DNA of 64,000 nucleotides from an uncultured Kiloniellaceae bacterium (GCA_947493695.1 CANLSF010000003.1:558001-622000); one strand, 5' to 3'. Positions 40,491 through 49,991 are shown, counted from the first letter of the stretch. A program made the numbers and translations. The notes: a model not told the origin generated them from the letters alone.

Positions 40491-40603
40491 AGAGGTTTTC
40501 CGATTTGATTGGCATTCACATTCCTTTGTAGACAGGTGACAAGGGCACTGGCGATCGACGTATTAGTCGGTTTGAAAAAGCCAGTCGCAAGTTCGGAAAC
40601 CCT

Positions 40604-41785
40604 CTATTGATTGAGTGCGACCATAAACTCGTTCCATTTTCGGGTGACGTAATTGTGCTCATTCATGATCGAATTCCAGACGGCAACCGCGCCCAACCTC
40701 GTCTCGTAGTCGCCACCGCTGCGGGTTTGTCCCTGATTGACGATGGCGTTGCCATCATTGTCGTAGAGAACATCGGGTGCAGGCTGACCTGCGTACCAAT
40801 AGGCCCATTCAGCCTCACTCAGGTGTGCGCGCACTTTATCGGGCCGCGTCATGTAGAGCCCGCGCCGCGCCATGAGGCTGCCAGGCAAACCAGACTGCCA
40901 CCACTCCAGGAACCGGTAGGCTTGATCAAGGCTCGCCCCCTCCAGCGCACCGGATAACGCGAGCCCGTCCAACCACCCGCGATACCCCTCTTTAGGAACC
41001 GCGTTTTTGATCTCGAAGCCATGGGCCCGCAGCACCCATATTCCCTGCGCCCAGATAGTGGAAAGCGTGATGTCTTTTTCTTCGAATAGACTGACAACCT
41101 CATCTGTTGCCGCCCAGTGTCCGGCAAAATGTCCCCGGCGTTTGTAGTCGATCATCACTTCAATAAGGTGATCGATTTCATCGACAGTCAGGTTTCCAAT
41201 ATCGTCGAATTCGGCAAGCTCATTCGCCTGAGCCGCCAATGCCATCTCGATAATCGCAATCGAAGGATGCGCGGTCAATGTGACCTGCCCGCGATATTTC
41301 TTGTCCAGCAGCCAGCCCCAGCTTTCATCTCCATCGGCAACCTCAATGCGGTCGGGCCGGTATCCGAACCCGTCCATATTGTGAACCGTCGGCATCATCG
41401 ATAACCGGCTTGTCGGCAAAGCCCCTAGGGTTCCGTCAGCTTGCACAAAAAGCTTGCGTCCGGGGGCCATTCCTTTTCCATGGGTGATCGCTGTCCAGAA
41501 AGGTGTCTGAGCTTCCACCCCAAGCAGTTCAGAACAGTCTGTGATCCGATCCGTTCGTATCGGTTGAAGAGCGCCGGCAGTCCATGCGAGCTCTGCTGTA
41601 ACGGACCAATGATCCAGGACATCGTAGGACTCGGGAGATTTGACCGCGCGCTGCTGGACGTCCAATCCATCCAAGGGTTCAAAGTGTATCGAAAAACCCA
41701 GATCCTGCTCCGCCCGCAGTCTGACGGATTCAATCAGGGTATCCGGCGTTCCGATTACGCGTAATATGCGCTTGCTCTTTCCCAT
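40604..41785 (-). CDS. Extracellular-type ABC solute-binding protein (PotD-like) lacking a signal peptide
   Basis: Clear paralog of the 42995-44278 product (C-terminal LSEAEWAYWYAGQPAPDVL...WNSIMNEHNYVTRKWNEF versus LSPEEWDYWYEGKPAAVDIL...WNAIMDEDRYLTRRWTDF), but the N-terminus MGKSKRILRVIGTPDTL starts at the mature domain. Confidence 0.85.
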   Translation of the reverse strand: MGKSKRILRVIGTPDTLIESVRLRAEQDLGFSIHFEPLDGLDVQQRAVKSPESYDVLDHWSVTAELAWTAGALQPIRTDRITDCSELLGVEAQTPFWTAITHGKGMAPGRKLFVQADGTLGALPTSRLSMMPTVHNMDGFGYRPDRIEVADGDESWGWLLDKKYRGQVTLTAHPSIAIIEMALAAQANELAEFDDIGNLTVDEIDHLIEVMIDYKRRGHFAGHWAATDEVVSLFEEKDITLSTIWAQGIWVLRAHGFEIKNAVPKEGYRGWLDGLALSGALEGASLDQAYRFLEWWQSGLPGSLMARRGLYMTRPDKVRAHLSEAEWAYWYAGQPAPDVLYDNDGNAIVNQGQTRSGGDYETRLGAVAVWNSIMNEHNYVTRKWNEFMVALNQ

Positions 41786-41788
41786 GCT

Positions 41789-42811
41789 CTAATGAAACGG
41801 CGTCAGGTAGATGGGGTGCGATGGCAGCGGCAATACCGACAAGACTTTAAGGCGCTCGATGGTGCGTTTGGTTGCGCGCTGGAGGTGCTCGCGCAGGGCC
41901 AGACAGGCCTGATCGAACTGACCTGCGATCAAGTGAGAAATCACTGCCTGATGCTCAGTAATCATCGGATCGTGATTCACGCGAGGCAATTGATCCGCAA
42001 ACAAATGATGCACGATCAACGGGAGTTGGTTTTGGCGGATCAGGCTCTGCATGGAGCCATTTCTCAAGGGATGAAGACAGGTCACGTGGAGATCTTCTTC
42101 AAGCTGCCGGATATTCTTGGCGCCAATCGCCGTACCAAGGCTTGCCGCCGATACGAGCCGCTGCTGGATGTCGGTCAGCTTGGATCGATCCAGGTAGGGC
42201 GCGGCGGAACGCAGAGCTTCGGCCTCCAGGACTCCACGAATCTGGTATTGCTCCGCGCATTTCTGAGCCGTCAACGGACCCGCGACCCAATGCGACCAGC
42301 GGTCCTTTTCGACGATACCCTGGTGCTGGAGGCGGTACAGCATTTCGCGCACCACCGTTCGCGAAACAGTATACATCTCACCGATCTCTGCTTCCGAAAT
42401 GCGATAGCACCCGAAAGGGATGACAGCAGTAATCGCGGCTTGGACTTCGGTGGCAATCTGGTTGGACGCGGGTAGAGGTTTGGGCTGGTTTCGCACAGTT
42501 GCGTTCGGCCAATCCATGTTGCGAAGATCCACCCGGATGGGTTTCAGGTTTTTCTTAGGAGGACCGACCAAATAGCCTCGACCATCGAAGCGATGTATTT
42601 TTTTGTTTTCGGCCAACGCTTTGAGAGCCTCACGTATCGGCATCCGGCTCATTCCCAGGCGATCGGCTATTGGTCCTTCAACTAAAACCATCCCCGGCAA
42701 GAGCTGTCCCGCGTTCATCAGATCAATGAGGGAATCCATCGCAACTTGCTTGCGCGGCTTTCGATTACTCAGCGTCACAGGCCGTGCGACGGATGCGTGA
42801 GGTTCTGACAC
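41789..42811 (-). CDS. FadR/GntR-type regulator with two wHTH segments and an FCD-like domain
   Basis: wHTH-1: AMDSLIDLMNAGQLLPGMVLVEGPIADRLGMSRMPIREALKALAENKKIHRFDGRGYLVGPP. wHTH-2: ATEVQAAITAVIPFGCYRISEAEIGEMYTVSRTVVREMLYRLQHQGIVEKDRWSHWVAGP. Confidence 0.85.
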   Translation of the reverse strand: MSEPHASVARPVTLSNRKPRKQVAMDSLIDLMNAGQLLPGMVLVEGPIADRLGMSRMPIREALKALAENKKIHRFDGRGYLVGPPKKNLKPIRVDLRNMDWPNATVRNQPKPLPASNQIATEVQAAITAVIPFGCYRISEAEIGEMYTVSRTVVREMLYRLQHQGIVEKDRWSHWVAGPLTAQKCAEQYQIRGVLEAEALRSAAPYLDRSKLTDIQQRLVSAASLGTAIGAKNIRQLEEDLHVTCLHPLRNGSMQSLIRQNQLPLIVHHLFADQLPRVNHDPMITEHQAVISHLIAGQFDQACLALREHLQRATKRTIERLKVLSVLPLPSHPIYLTPFH

Positions 42812-42860
42812 TGCTTACTCCCTAGGCGCGACGGCACCGAACCACCGCGAAGATACAAAA

Positions 42861-42917
42861 TGAATTTCCAGAGCACCATTCATTCTTACATGATATAAAA
42901 TGAATGTTGAATTCATT
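42861..42917. promoter_or_regulatory. Four-half-site operator candidate upstream of the ABC transporter operon
   Basis: ATGAAT(42861)-N12-ATTCAT(42879) and ATGAAT(42901)-N5-ATTCAT(42912); the two ATGAAT copies are 40 bp apart. Confidence 0.55.
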
Positions 42918-42994
42918 ATTCGTTTAAATTACCATTAAGCGATAATAAAATTGAGCGGAAGCTAACAGCACCAATTGCACAGGGAGATGCTGCA

Positions 42995-44278
42995 ATGAGT
43001 CCCAAGTCAAAAATCAATCGTCGGAACCTTATGAAAAGTGCCGCGGGCGTTACTGCGTTCGCCGCTGGATCCCAGATTATCGGAGCACCGATGATCTGGG
43101 CGCAAAACATCAAAGATGTGACGCTCCTGCATGTCGGCGGCGCCTACTCGGCAATGAAGCCAATTGCGGAGCAAGCCAGTAAGGATCTGGGCTTCAAAAT
43201 CGAAATGCAGAACCTCGGGTTCGAACCCTTGACCGCCCGCGTGGCAACGCAGCCAAACACGATCGACATCGCCGATTTGTCTTTTGTATCCATGCCTGCG
43301 GTTACGCCGCGCGGTGTCATGCAGGGGATGGATGTGTCTCGCATCAAAAACTGGGACAAGATCACCCCGCTATTTACGCAAGGCAAGAACGAGGATGGAT
43401 CGGAGGCTTCCAAACAAGGTAATGCGCCTTCGGAGATGATCTATCTGGAAAGCGCAGACGCACGTGCATGGGCGAAAGGTCCCACTGGTTTTGCCAGCTT
43501 GATCCCGACGATCTACAACGCCGATACCCTGGGCATCCGCCCTGACCTGATCGGCCGCCCCATCGAAAGCTGGGCGGAGCTGCTGAACCCCGAATTCACG
43601 GGAAAGGCCAGTCTGGTGGACACACCGGCGGTCGGTATGATGGACGCAGCCATGGCTCTGGAAGGTCGGGGCGATCTGACCTATGGCGACAAGGGCAACA
43701 TGACCCGCGAGGAGATTGATCAAACCATCGACGTCTTGCTGGACCTTAAGAAGTCCGGCCATTTCCGGTCCTTTTGGAACACATTCGACGGGTCGGTGAA
43801 CCTGATGGCCTCCGGTGAGGTTATCATTCAATCCATGTGGGCCCCTGCTGTAACAGCGGTCAAATCGCGCGGCGTGCCCTGCACTTATGCCGCCCTGAAA
43901 GAGGGCTATCGCGGTTGGGGAAACGGGATTGGCATGATGTCCCATCTTGATGGTCTGAAACGCGACGCGGCTTACGAATACATCAATTGGTATCTGAGCG
44001 GCTGGCAAGGCGCATTCATCGCCAAACAAGGCTATTACAGTGCGGTTCCGGAAACCACCAAGGCCGCGCTGTCACCGGAGGAATGGGATTATTGGTACGA
44101 GGGGAAACCTGCTGCAGTCGACATCCTCGATCCGGTAGGCAATCTGCAGGACAAGGCGGGCGCGGTGCGCGACGGCGGCAGTTACTCGGACCGAGTGGGC
44201 AATATCGCGGCCTGGAATGCCATCATGGATGAAGACCGCTATCTGACACGGCGTTGGACAGACTTCATCTCTGCGTGA
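42995..44278 (+). CDS. ABC transporter substrate-binding protein (PotD-like), Tat-type signal
   Basis: INRRNLMKSAAGVTAFAAGSQIIGAPMIWAQ signal; PotD-like body. Confidence 0.9.
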   Translation: MSPKSKINRRNLMKSAAGVTAFAAGSQIIGAPMIWAQNIKDVTLLHVGGAYSAMKPIAEQASKDLGFKIEMQNLGFEPLTARVATQPNTIDIADLSFVSMPAVTPRGVMQGMDVSRIKNWDKITPLFTQGKNEDGSEASKQGNAPSEMIYLESADARAWAKGPTGFASLIPTIYNADTLGIRPDLIGRPIESWAELLNPEFTGKASLVDTPAVGMMDAAMALEGRGDLTYGDKGNMTREEIDQTIDVLLDLKKSGHFRSFWNTFDGSVNLMASGEVIIQSMWAPAVTAVKSRGVPCTYAALKEGYRGWGNGIGMMSHLDGLKRDAAYEYINWYLSGWQGAFIAKQGYYSAVPETTKAALSPEEWDYWYEGKPAAVDILDPVGNLQDKAGAVRDGGSYSDRVGNIAAWNAIMDEDRYLTRRWTDFISA

Positions 44279-44288
44279 TCACGCATTA

Positions 44289-44317
44289 GGATGGCCCGGT
44301 TCGGATACGGGCCATCC
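44289..44317 (+). terminator. Hairpin between the SBP and permease genes (attenuator or mRNA-stabilising)
   Basis: GGATGGCCCG(44289-44298)-GTTCGGATA-CGGGCCATCC(44308-44317) followed by TTCTCCCGGTTTTT. Confidence 0.6.
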
Positions 44318-44350
44318 TTCTCCCGGTTTTTCGTCGGCATCAGGGCTATA

Positions 44351-45214
44351 ATGGCGTCATTTTCACCCCGCGGTATTTCGTGGCTGCAGACCGCGCCACT
44401 GGTCGTAATCCTCCTCGTGTTCCTCATCGCGCCCTTGGCCGTTATCGTCATGGTCAGTTTCTGGGACTACAGCGTAGGGGGTATGTATCCAGATTTCATC
44501 TGGCTGAACTATGAAGACCTCTTGACCTCGCCGACGACGATTGCGCTGTACCAGCGCACTCTGAAATTCGCTTTCCTGGTCTGGATGATCACGTTGATCA
44601 TCGGATTTACCGTGTCGTACTTCCTGACCTTCTGTATCCGCTCGACCGTGTGGCGCATGGCATTGTTTCTGGTCTGCACCGTGCCCTTCTGGACTTCGAA
44701 CGTCATCCGTATGATCGCCTGGATCCCGTTTCTGGGGCGAAACGGCGCTATCAACCAGGGGCTCATGGCAGGAGGCGTTATCGACGAGCCACTGGATTTC
44801 CTGCTGTTCTCGGAGTTCTCGGTCGTTCTGACCTATGTACATCTCTATACGCTCTTCATGATCGTTCCGATCTTCAACGCGATGTCCAAGATTGATTTCG
44901 ATATCATCGAGGCCGCACAGGACGCGGGCGCGACAGGATTTCAGGTCTTACGCAACATCATTCTCCCCCTGACGCTGAACGGGATAGGGCTCGGGTCAAT
45001 TTTCATCGTCACGCTGGTGATGGGAGACTTTTTCATTGTCCGTGTGATGAGCGGATCGCAGTCCGGCACCGTCGCCTCCGGCATGGCTTATGAAATTGGC
45101 GGACTGCAATATCCGGCTGCCGCTGCCAATGCGGTGGTCCTTGTTGCGGTCGTCGTTGTGATCGTCAGCATCATCCTGCGCTTTGTCGATGTGCGCAAAG
45201 TGTTGACGGAGTGA
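44351..45214 (+). CDS. ABC transporter permease (PotB-like)
   Basis: Six TM segments; EAA loop DIIEAAQDAGATGFQVLRNIILPLTLNGI; ATG at 44351 follows the hairpin. Confidence 0.9.
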   Translation: MASFSPRGISWLQTAPLVVILLVFLIAPLAVIVMVSFWDYSVGGMYPDFIWLNYEDLLTSPTTIALYQRTLKFAFLVWMITLIIGFTVSYFLTFCIRSTVWRMALFLVCTVPFWTSNVIRMIAWIPFLGRNGAINQGLMAGGVIDEPLDFLLFSEFSVVLTYVHLYTLFMIVPIFNAMSKIDFDIIEAAQDAGATGFQVLRNIILPLTLNGIGLGSIFIVTLVMGDFFIVRVMSGSQSGTVASGMAYEIGGLQYPAAAANAVVLVAVVVVIVSIILRFVDVRKVLTE

Positions 45215-45218
45215 GCCG

Positions 45219-46034
45219 ATGAAACAGCCACTGGTAACCTATATTCTGGGTGCGTTTTTTGGCCTGTATGTGTTGTTCCTTTATGGTCCGATGTTCGTCA
45301 TCTTCCTCTTGTCTTTCCAGGGTCCCACCGGGGGGATGACATTTCCGCTGCAGGGTCTGTCATTGCACTGGTTCAAAGAGCTTTGGGCCCAAAACGTCAG
45401 CGGCGACGTGGCCGGATCGTTCCAAAGATCCATCGCACTGGGTCTGCTGGTGATGGTCATCACCGTGGGCGTTTCCGTCGCGGCAGGCTTTGGCTTCAGG
45501 CGTGCGTTTCCCGGGGCACGGGTGTTGTTTTACGTGGCTGTGATCAGCCTCATTATGCCGGGGTTTCTGATTTCCTTTGGTTTGGGCTTGATCCTGCAGC
45601 TTTTGGGCATCGATGCACAATGGTTCACCTCGGCATTGGGCGCGCAGCTGACCTGGACGCTGCCTTTTGGTCTGCTGATCATGTTTGCGGTCCTGGCCCG
45701 TTTCGACCGTAGCGTGGAAGAAGCCGCTCAAGATCTGGGCGCATCGCGCAGTCAGACTCTACGGCACGTTACGTTACCCCTGCTTGCGCCGGGGATCGTG
45801 GGCGTTGCTCTGTTCGGCTTCACGCTCTCTTACGACGAAATTCCACGTACCACGCTGGTGGTCGGCAACAGCAATACGCTGCCCATGGAAGTGCTGGCGA
45901 TGACAAACACACTCACGACACCGTCGCTTTACGCCATTGGCACCATCACAACTCTCGTTTCTCTGGCCTGCATCCTCTTCGCGCTGGTGTCCATCATCCG
46001 CATGCAGCGCCGTACGAAACTCAAGAAGGCCTGA
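45219..46034 (+). CDS. ABC transporter permease (PotC-like)
   Basis: EEAAQDLGASRSQTLRHVTLPLLAPGIVGVALFGFTLSYDEIPRTTLVVG. Confidence 0.93.
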   Translation: MKQPLVTYILGAFFGLYVLFLYGPMFVIFLLSFQGPTGGMTFPLQGLSLHWFKELWAQNVSGDVAGSFQRSIALGLLVMVITVGVSVAAGFGFRRAFPGARVLFYVAVISLIMPGFLISFGLGLILQLLGIDAQWFTSALGAQLTWTLPFGLLIMFAVLARFDRSVEEAAQDLGASRSQTLRHVTLPLLAPGIVGVALFGFTLSYDEIPRTTLVVGNSNTLPMEVLAMTNTLTTPSLYAIGTITTLVSLACILFALVSIIRMQRRTKLKKA

Positions 46035-46039
46035 CAGAT

Positions 46040-47101
46040 ATGTCGGAAATCAGCAGCGGTAAAATCGAGATCATCCAGGTTGATAAATTCTATGATGACG
46101 TTCACGCCGTACGCGGTGTCAGCCTGACAATACCGGCAGGCAGTTATTGCTGTCTTCTTGGGCCGAGCGGCTGCGGAAAGTCCTCGCTCCTGCGCATGAT
46201 CGCAGGTCACGAGAATGCAAGCGCGGGTGATATGCATATCGACGGGCGGAGCATTCTTGGATTGCCCGCACGCCAGCGTCCAACAGCGATGATGTTTCAA
46301 AGCTATGCGCTGTTTCCGCATCTGACCTGCCTCGACAATGTTGCCTTCAGTCAAAAGATGCAGGGCGTTGATAAAGTCACCCGTCATGCAAAAGCCAAAG
46401 ACATGCTGGACATGGTGCAGATGGGAGACTTTGGCCAGCGCCTGCCTGCGCAGTTATCCGGCGGACAACGTCAGCGAATTGCCCTCGCGCGCGCATTGAT
46501 CACAGAGCCGAAAGTGCTGTTGCTTGACGAGCCTCTGTCCGCGCTTGATGAAAACCTTCGTGTGCTCATGCGCAATGAATTACGCCAGATGCAGCAGAAA
46601 CTCGGCATCACCTTTGTCCATGTCACCCACACCAACACCGAAGCGATCGCGACCTCGGACATGGTTGTTGTGATGGGCGATGGGGTGATCGATCAGGCAG
46701 GCCCTCCACGCGAGGTCTTTAACCACCCCGCCTCGCTTTATACAGCCCGGTTCATGGGTGGGCACAATATTGTGCCTGTGCGCGATGGTCGTTTGCAATT
46801 TGGAGGCGGACAAACTGCCGAACCGCCCAAGGGCGATGCGGGCTATTATTCGCTACGCCAGGACCTGACCCTCATCGAACCGTTGGCACAGTCGTCGCAC
46901 AGTGCAGAACCAAGCATAGAAGCCTCAATCGCGAGGGTCGAATATGAAGGGGCATCCTTCAAGGTTACCCTGGATCGCGGCGACCCCGCCCCTCTTATTG
47001 CACGTGTTTTTGATCGCGATTTCGAAACATCCGGGCTGACGGTCGGTGCACCGGTACGGCTGCGCTTTGAAATGGCAGATCTTTGCCCGATGCGGTCTTG
47101 A
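46040..47101 (+). CDS. ABC transporter ATP-binding protein (PotA-like)
   Basis: Walker A GPSGCGKSS, signature LSGGQRQRIALARAL, Walker B VLLLDEPLSALD, TOBE-like C-terminus. Confidence 0.96.
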   Translation: MSEISSGKIEIIQVDKFYDDVHAVRGVSLTIPAGSYCCLLGPSGCGKSSLLRMIAGHENASAGDMHIDGRSILGLPARQRPTAMMFQSYALFPHLTCLDNVAFSQKMQGVDKVTRHAKAKDMLDMVQMGDFGQRLPAQLSGGQRQRIALARALITEPKVLLLDEPLSALDENLRVLMRNELRQMQQKLGITFVHVTHTNTEAIATSDMVVVMGDGVIDQAGPPREVFNHPASLYTARFMGGHNIVPVRDGRLQFGGGQTAEPPKGDAGYYSLRQDLTLIEPLAQSSHSAEPSIEASIARVEYEGASFKVTLDRGDPAPLIARVFDRDFETSGLTVGAPVRLRFEMADLCPMRS

Positions 47102-47122
47102 AAAAACGAAAGGAGACAAGCT

Positions 47123-48034
47123 TTGTCCACCAGGAACATAGTAGGTTATGGCGAAACGCCTCCTGATCCGTGCTGGCCAAACGCTGCACGTATAGCGGTG
47201 CAATTCGTGATCAACTATGAAGAGGGTGGCGAGCGAACACTGCTGAACGGCGACAGTGAGTCCGAATCCTATCTGACGGAGATTGTGGGAACTGCACCGA
47301 TGCAGGGGCGTCGCGATCTCAACGCGGAAAGCACATATGAATACGGATCTAAATCCGGGTTCTGGCGGCTCCACCGGCTGTTTGAAAAATACGAGATCCC
47401 GGTCACCGTTTATGGCGTCACGCGCGCCTTGGAACTGAATCCCGGCGCTGTGGCGGCCATGAATCGATCCGGCTGGGAAATCGCCAGCCATGGCCTGCGC
47501 TGGATCGACTACAGCAGTTTTTCGCAGGACGAAGAGCGCGCGCATTTAATACAGGCATTGGATCTGCACACAGCCACCTGCGGTCAGCGGCCGGTTGGCT
47601 GGTATACCGGGCGGATCAGCGAAAACACCCGGCGGCTGCTGGTTGAAGAAGGTGGTTTTCTCTACGATTCGGATGATTACTCTGACGACCTGCCCTATTG
47701 GAACATCGAACACGGCAAGCCACATCTGGTGATTCCCTATGCACTGGACAGCAACGATTTTCGCTTTGCAATGCCGCAAGGCTTTAACTCAGGTACGCAG
47801 TTTCTGGATTATCTGAGAGACAGCTTTGACTATCTCTACAGTGAAGGCGCGTGCGCTCCGAAAATCCTCAATATCGGACTTCACTGCCGCTTGAGCGGTC
47901 GTCCCGGAAGGACCGCTGCGTTGGAGCGGTTTATCCAGCATATCAAAGAGCATGACGAGGTTTGGATATGCCGCAGAGTCGACATCGCACGCCATTGGCA
48001 TGATAATTTTCACCCCGACGGGAATTCAAAATGA
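47123..48034 (+). CDS. Polysaccharide deacetylase-family protein (allantoinase/PuuE-like)
   Basis: PDPCWPNAARIAVQFVINYEEGGERTLLNGD...GFWRLHRLFEKYEIPVTVYGVTRALELNP...GWEIASHGLRWIDYS. Confidence 0.9.
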   Translation: MSTRNIVGYGETPPDPCWPNAARIAVQFVINYEEGGERTLLNGDSESESYLTEIVGTAPMQGRRDLNAESTYEYGSKSGFWRLHRLFEKYEIPVTVYGVTRALELNPGAVAAMNRSGWEIASHGLRWIDYSSFSQDEERAHLIQALDLHTATCGQRPVGWYTGRISENTRRLLVEEGGFLYDSDDYSDDLPYWNIEHGKPHLVIPYALDSNDFRFAMPQGFNSGTQFLDYLRDSFDYLYSEGACAPKILNIGLHCRLSGRPGRTAALERFIQHIKEHDEVWICRRVDIARHWHDNFHPDGNSK

Positions 48035-48843
48035 CAATCCGCACAATGAAATTAGCCGACCTTGAACTGGCGCTGGATTGGGCGGCACAAGAGGGTTGGA
48101 ATCCCGGTCTTGATGATGCGGCGGCGTTTTTGGCTGCAGATCCGGATGGGTTTTTGATCAGTGAAGTAGATGGCAAACCCGCCGCCGTTATTTCAGTCGT
48201 CAATCATGATCCCACCTTCGCGTTTCTCGGCCTTTACATCTGCGCACCGGAGTTTCGCGGCCAAGGCCACGGGCTCGCGCTATGGAAGGCGGGAATTCTC
48301 CACGCAGGCGGTCGCTGCATCGGGTTGGACGGCGTGCCGGACCAGCAGGCGAACTACGCACGCTCGGGGTTTGATTCGGCGGGTAAAACCGTGCGCTATA
48401 CAGGCAGCTTGCCGACGGATGCGCCGCCTCAAATCGAAGTGCCTCAAGAGATCGCAGCAATATCTGCAGCGGATGCGGAGTTTAGTGGTTTCACGCGCCC
48501 CAACTTTGCGCAGGCCTGGTTCGCAGACACCCAGACACGCCGCACGTTCAGCCTTGGAAAGGGTTGCTTTGCAACTGCGCGCCAATGCCGTGATGGTGTG
48601 AAGGTCGGGCCGCTCTACGCCAATTCGGTTTCAGAACTGGACACTCTTTTCGCATTGATCTCCCGGCAATTCGGTCGACAGCCGGTCACGTTGGACATTC
48701 CCCTGCAATCTAAGGCGTTGAGTGACTACGTTTCGGATATGGGCTTTACGCCTTCCTTTGAAACCGCACGGATGTACAAGGGAAAAGCACCCTTGTTAAA
48801 GCTGCCGGTATTTTCTGCGACAGCGACCTTGGAACTCGGCTGA
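48031..48843 (+). CDS. GNAT-family N-acetyltransferase (tandem GNAT arrangement)
   Basis: AFLGLYICAPEFRGQGHGLALWKAGILHAGGRCIGLDGVPDQQANYARSGF; C-terminal second domain; ATGA overlap with the upstream gene. Confidence 0.88.
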   Translation: MTIRTMKLADLELALDWAAQEGWNPGLDDAAAFLAADPDGFLISEVDGKPAAVISVVNHDPTFAFLGLYICAPEFRGQGHGLALWKAGILHAGGRCIGLDGVPDQQANYARSGFDSAGKTVRYTGSLPTDAPPQIEVPQEIAAISAADAEFSGFTRPNFAQAWFADTQTRRTFSLGKGCFATARQCRDGVKVGPLYANSVSELDTLFALISRQFGRQPVTLDIPLQSKALSDYVSDMGFTPSFETARMYKGKAPLLKLPVFSATATLELG

Positions 48844-48960
48844 CCCCTACCGCGGACAGCAGACGCTAACGATCAGATCACTACACTCCAGAATCCGCGT
48901 GCTGATGCGCTCAATCGAACCTGCTGCGTAGGCATGGCGTTTGTGCCTCAGTCATCAGTT

Positions 48961-49521
48961 TTATCCGACCCTATCAACCTGGGCAAAACTGATTTCAGGT
49001 CCAGTGATCCTGCTGATCATTTCGCCTGTATTAACGGCGCGATAAATCGACCTCGGCGGGCGCGTCGCGTCGCTAACGCTCCGTTGCACCCAGCTTCGCG
49101 CCTCCAGTGATTTCAACGACAACGACAGCGAACGATCCGTGATGGTCAGGAGATTTCGTTTGATTTCATTGAAGTGGCTTGGCGAATGAAGCGAGGCCAA
49201 AACCGGCAAGGTCCAGGAGCGACGAAGCAATTCCTGATCCTCATCGCTGGACACACCCCGCACTTTCTTTGCGATTACGCCGACCTCGTTGCCAAGCCGG
49301 GTAAGGCGAAACTCCGGCCGCAGCGGATGGCCGTAGCCCGGGTTTCGCTCCACCAGTCCGCTGTCGATAAGATGTTCCATGCTTTGAGCAAAGGCCCCCC
49401 TGCCCGCGCCGGTTGCCGCCAGCAGCGTTGCTTGCCGCCCAGGAACGCCATCAAGCAGGCTCGATAGAATGGGGAGTCCCCAGGCCTTCGAGGTGATGTT
49501 GACAAAAAGCTCAATGTACAT
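48961..49521 (-). CDS. HxlR/MarR-type regulator with two wHTH-like repeats
   Basis: KAWGLPILSSLLDGVPGRQATLLAATGAGRGAFAQSMEHLIDSGLVERNPG and RRSWTLPVLASLHSPSHFNEIKRNLLTITDRSLSLSLKSLEARSWVQRS. Confidence 0.75.
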   Translation of the reverse strand: MYIELFVNITSKAWGLPILSSLLDGVPGRQATLLAATGAGRGAFAQSMEHLIDSGLVERNPGYGHPLRPEFRLTRLGNEVGVIAKKVRGVSSDEDQELLRRSWTLPVLASLHSPSHFNEIKRNLLTITDRSLSLSLKSLEARSWVQRSVSDATRPPRSIYRAVNTGEMISRITGPEISFAQVDRVG

Positions 49522-49525
49522 AAAG

Positions 49526-49538
49526 TATAGTTACTATA
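49526..49538. promoter_or_regulatory. Palindromic operator candidate
   Basis: TATAGT-T-ACTATA between the divergent HxlR-like and VOC genes. Confidence 0.5.
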
Positions 49539-49560
49539 TTTTAAGCCATCAGGAAAGATC

Positions 49561-49938
49561 ATGTCGCTCATTTCGCTCAAAAATACAATCACCATCGCCC
49601 TGTCGGTTTCGGATCGTCACGCAAGCGCAAAATGGTATGAAGAAACACTCGGATTTCAGACCATTTATCATGCAGATGAAGCGGGCTGGTCTGAAATGCT
49701 GACCAAAACAGACGGCGTTACACTCGGTCTTGGTGAACATACCAAACCGGCACCGGGCAACTGCGTTCCCGTTTTTGGAATCACCGACCTGGACAGTGCC
49801 CGTGACAAGCTGGAACAGGCCAAGGTTAAATTCGATGGTGAGACGGATGTCGTCGAAGGCATGGTCAAGACAGCCACATTCTACGATCCGGACGGCAATG
49901 CCCTCATGCTTGCGGAAGACTTGACCGGATCGGCGTGA
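49561..49938 (+). CDS. VOC/glyoxalase-superfamily protein
   Basis: TIALSVSDRHASAKWYEETLGFQTIYHADEAGWSEMLTKTDGVTLGLGEH...MVKTATFYDPDGNALMLAED. Confidence 0.92.
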   Translation: MSLISLKNTITIALSVSDRHASAKWYEETLGFQTIYHADEAGWSEMLTKTDGVTLGLGEHTKPAPGNCVPVFGITDLDSARDKLEQAKVKFDGETDVVEGMVKTATFYDPDGNALMLAEDLTGSA

Positions 49939-49991
49939 CAACAGATTCGAAAGACCTTTGCGGCGATTCTCGCAGCTACGCGCGTTGCCCC

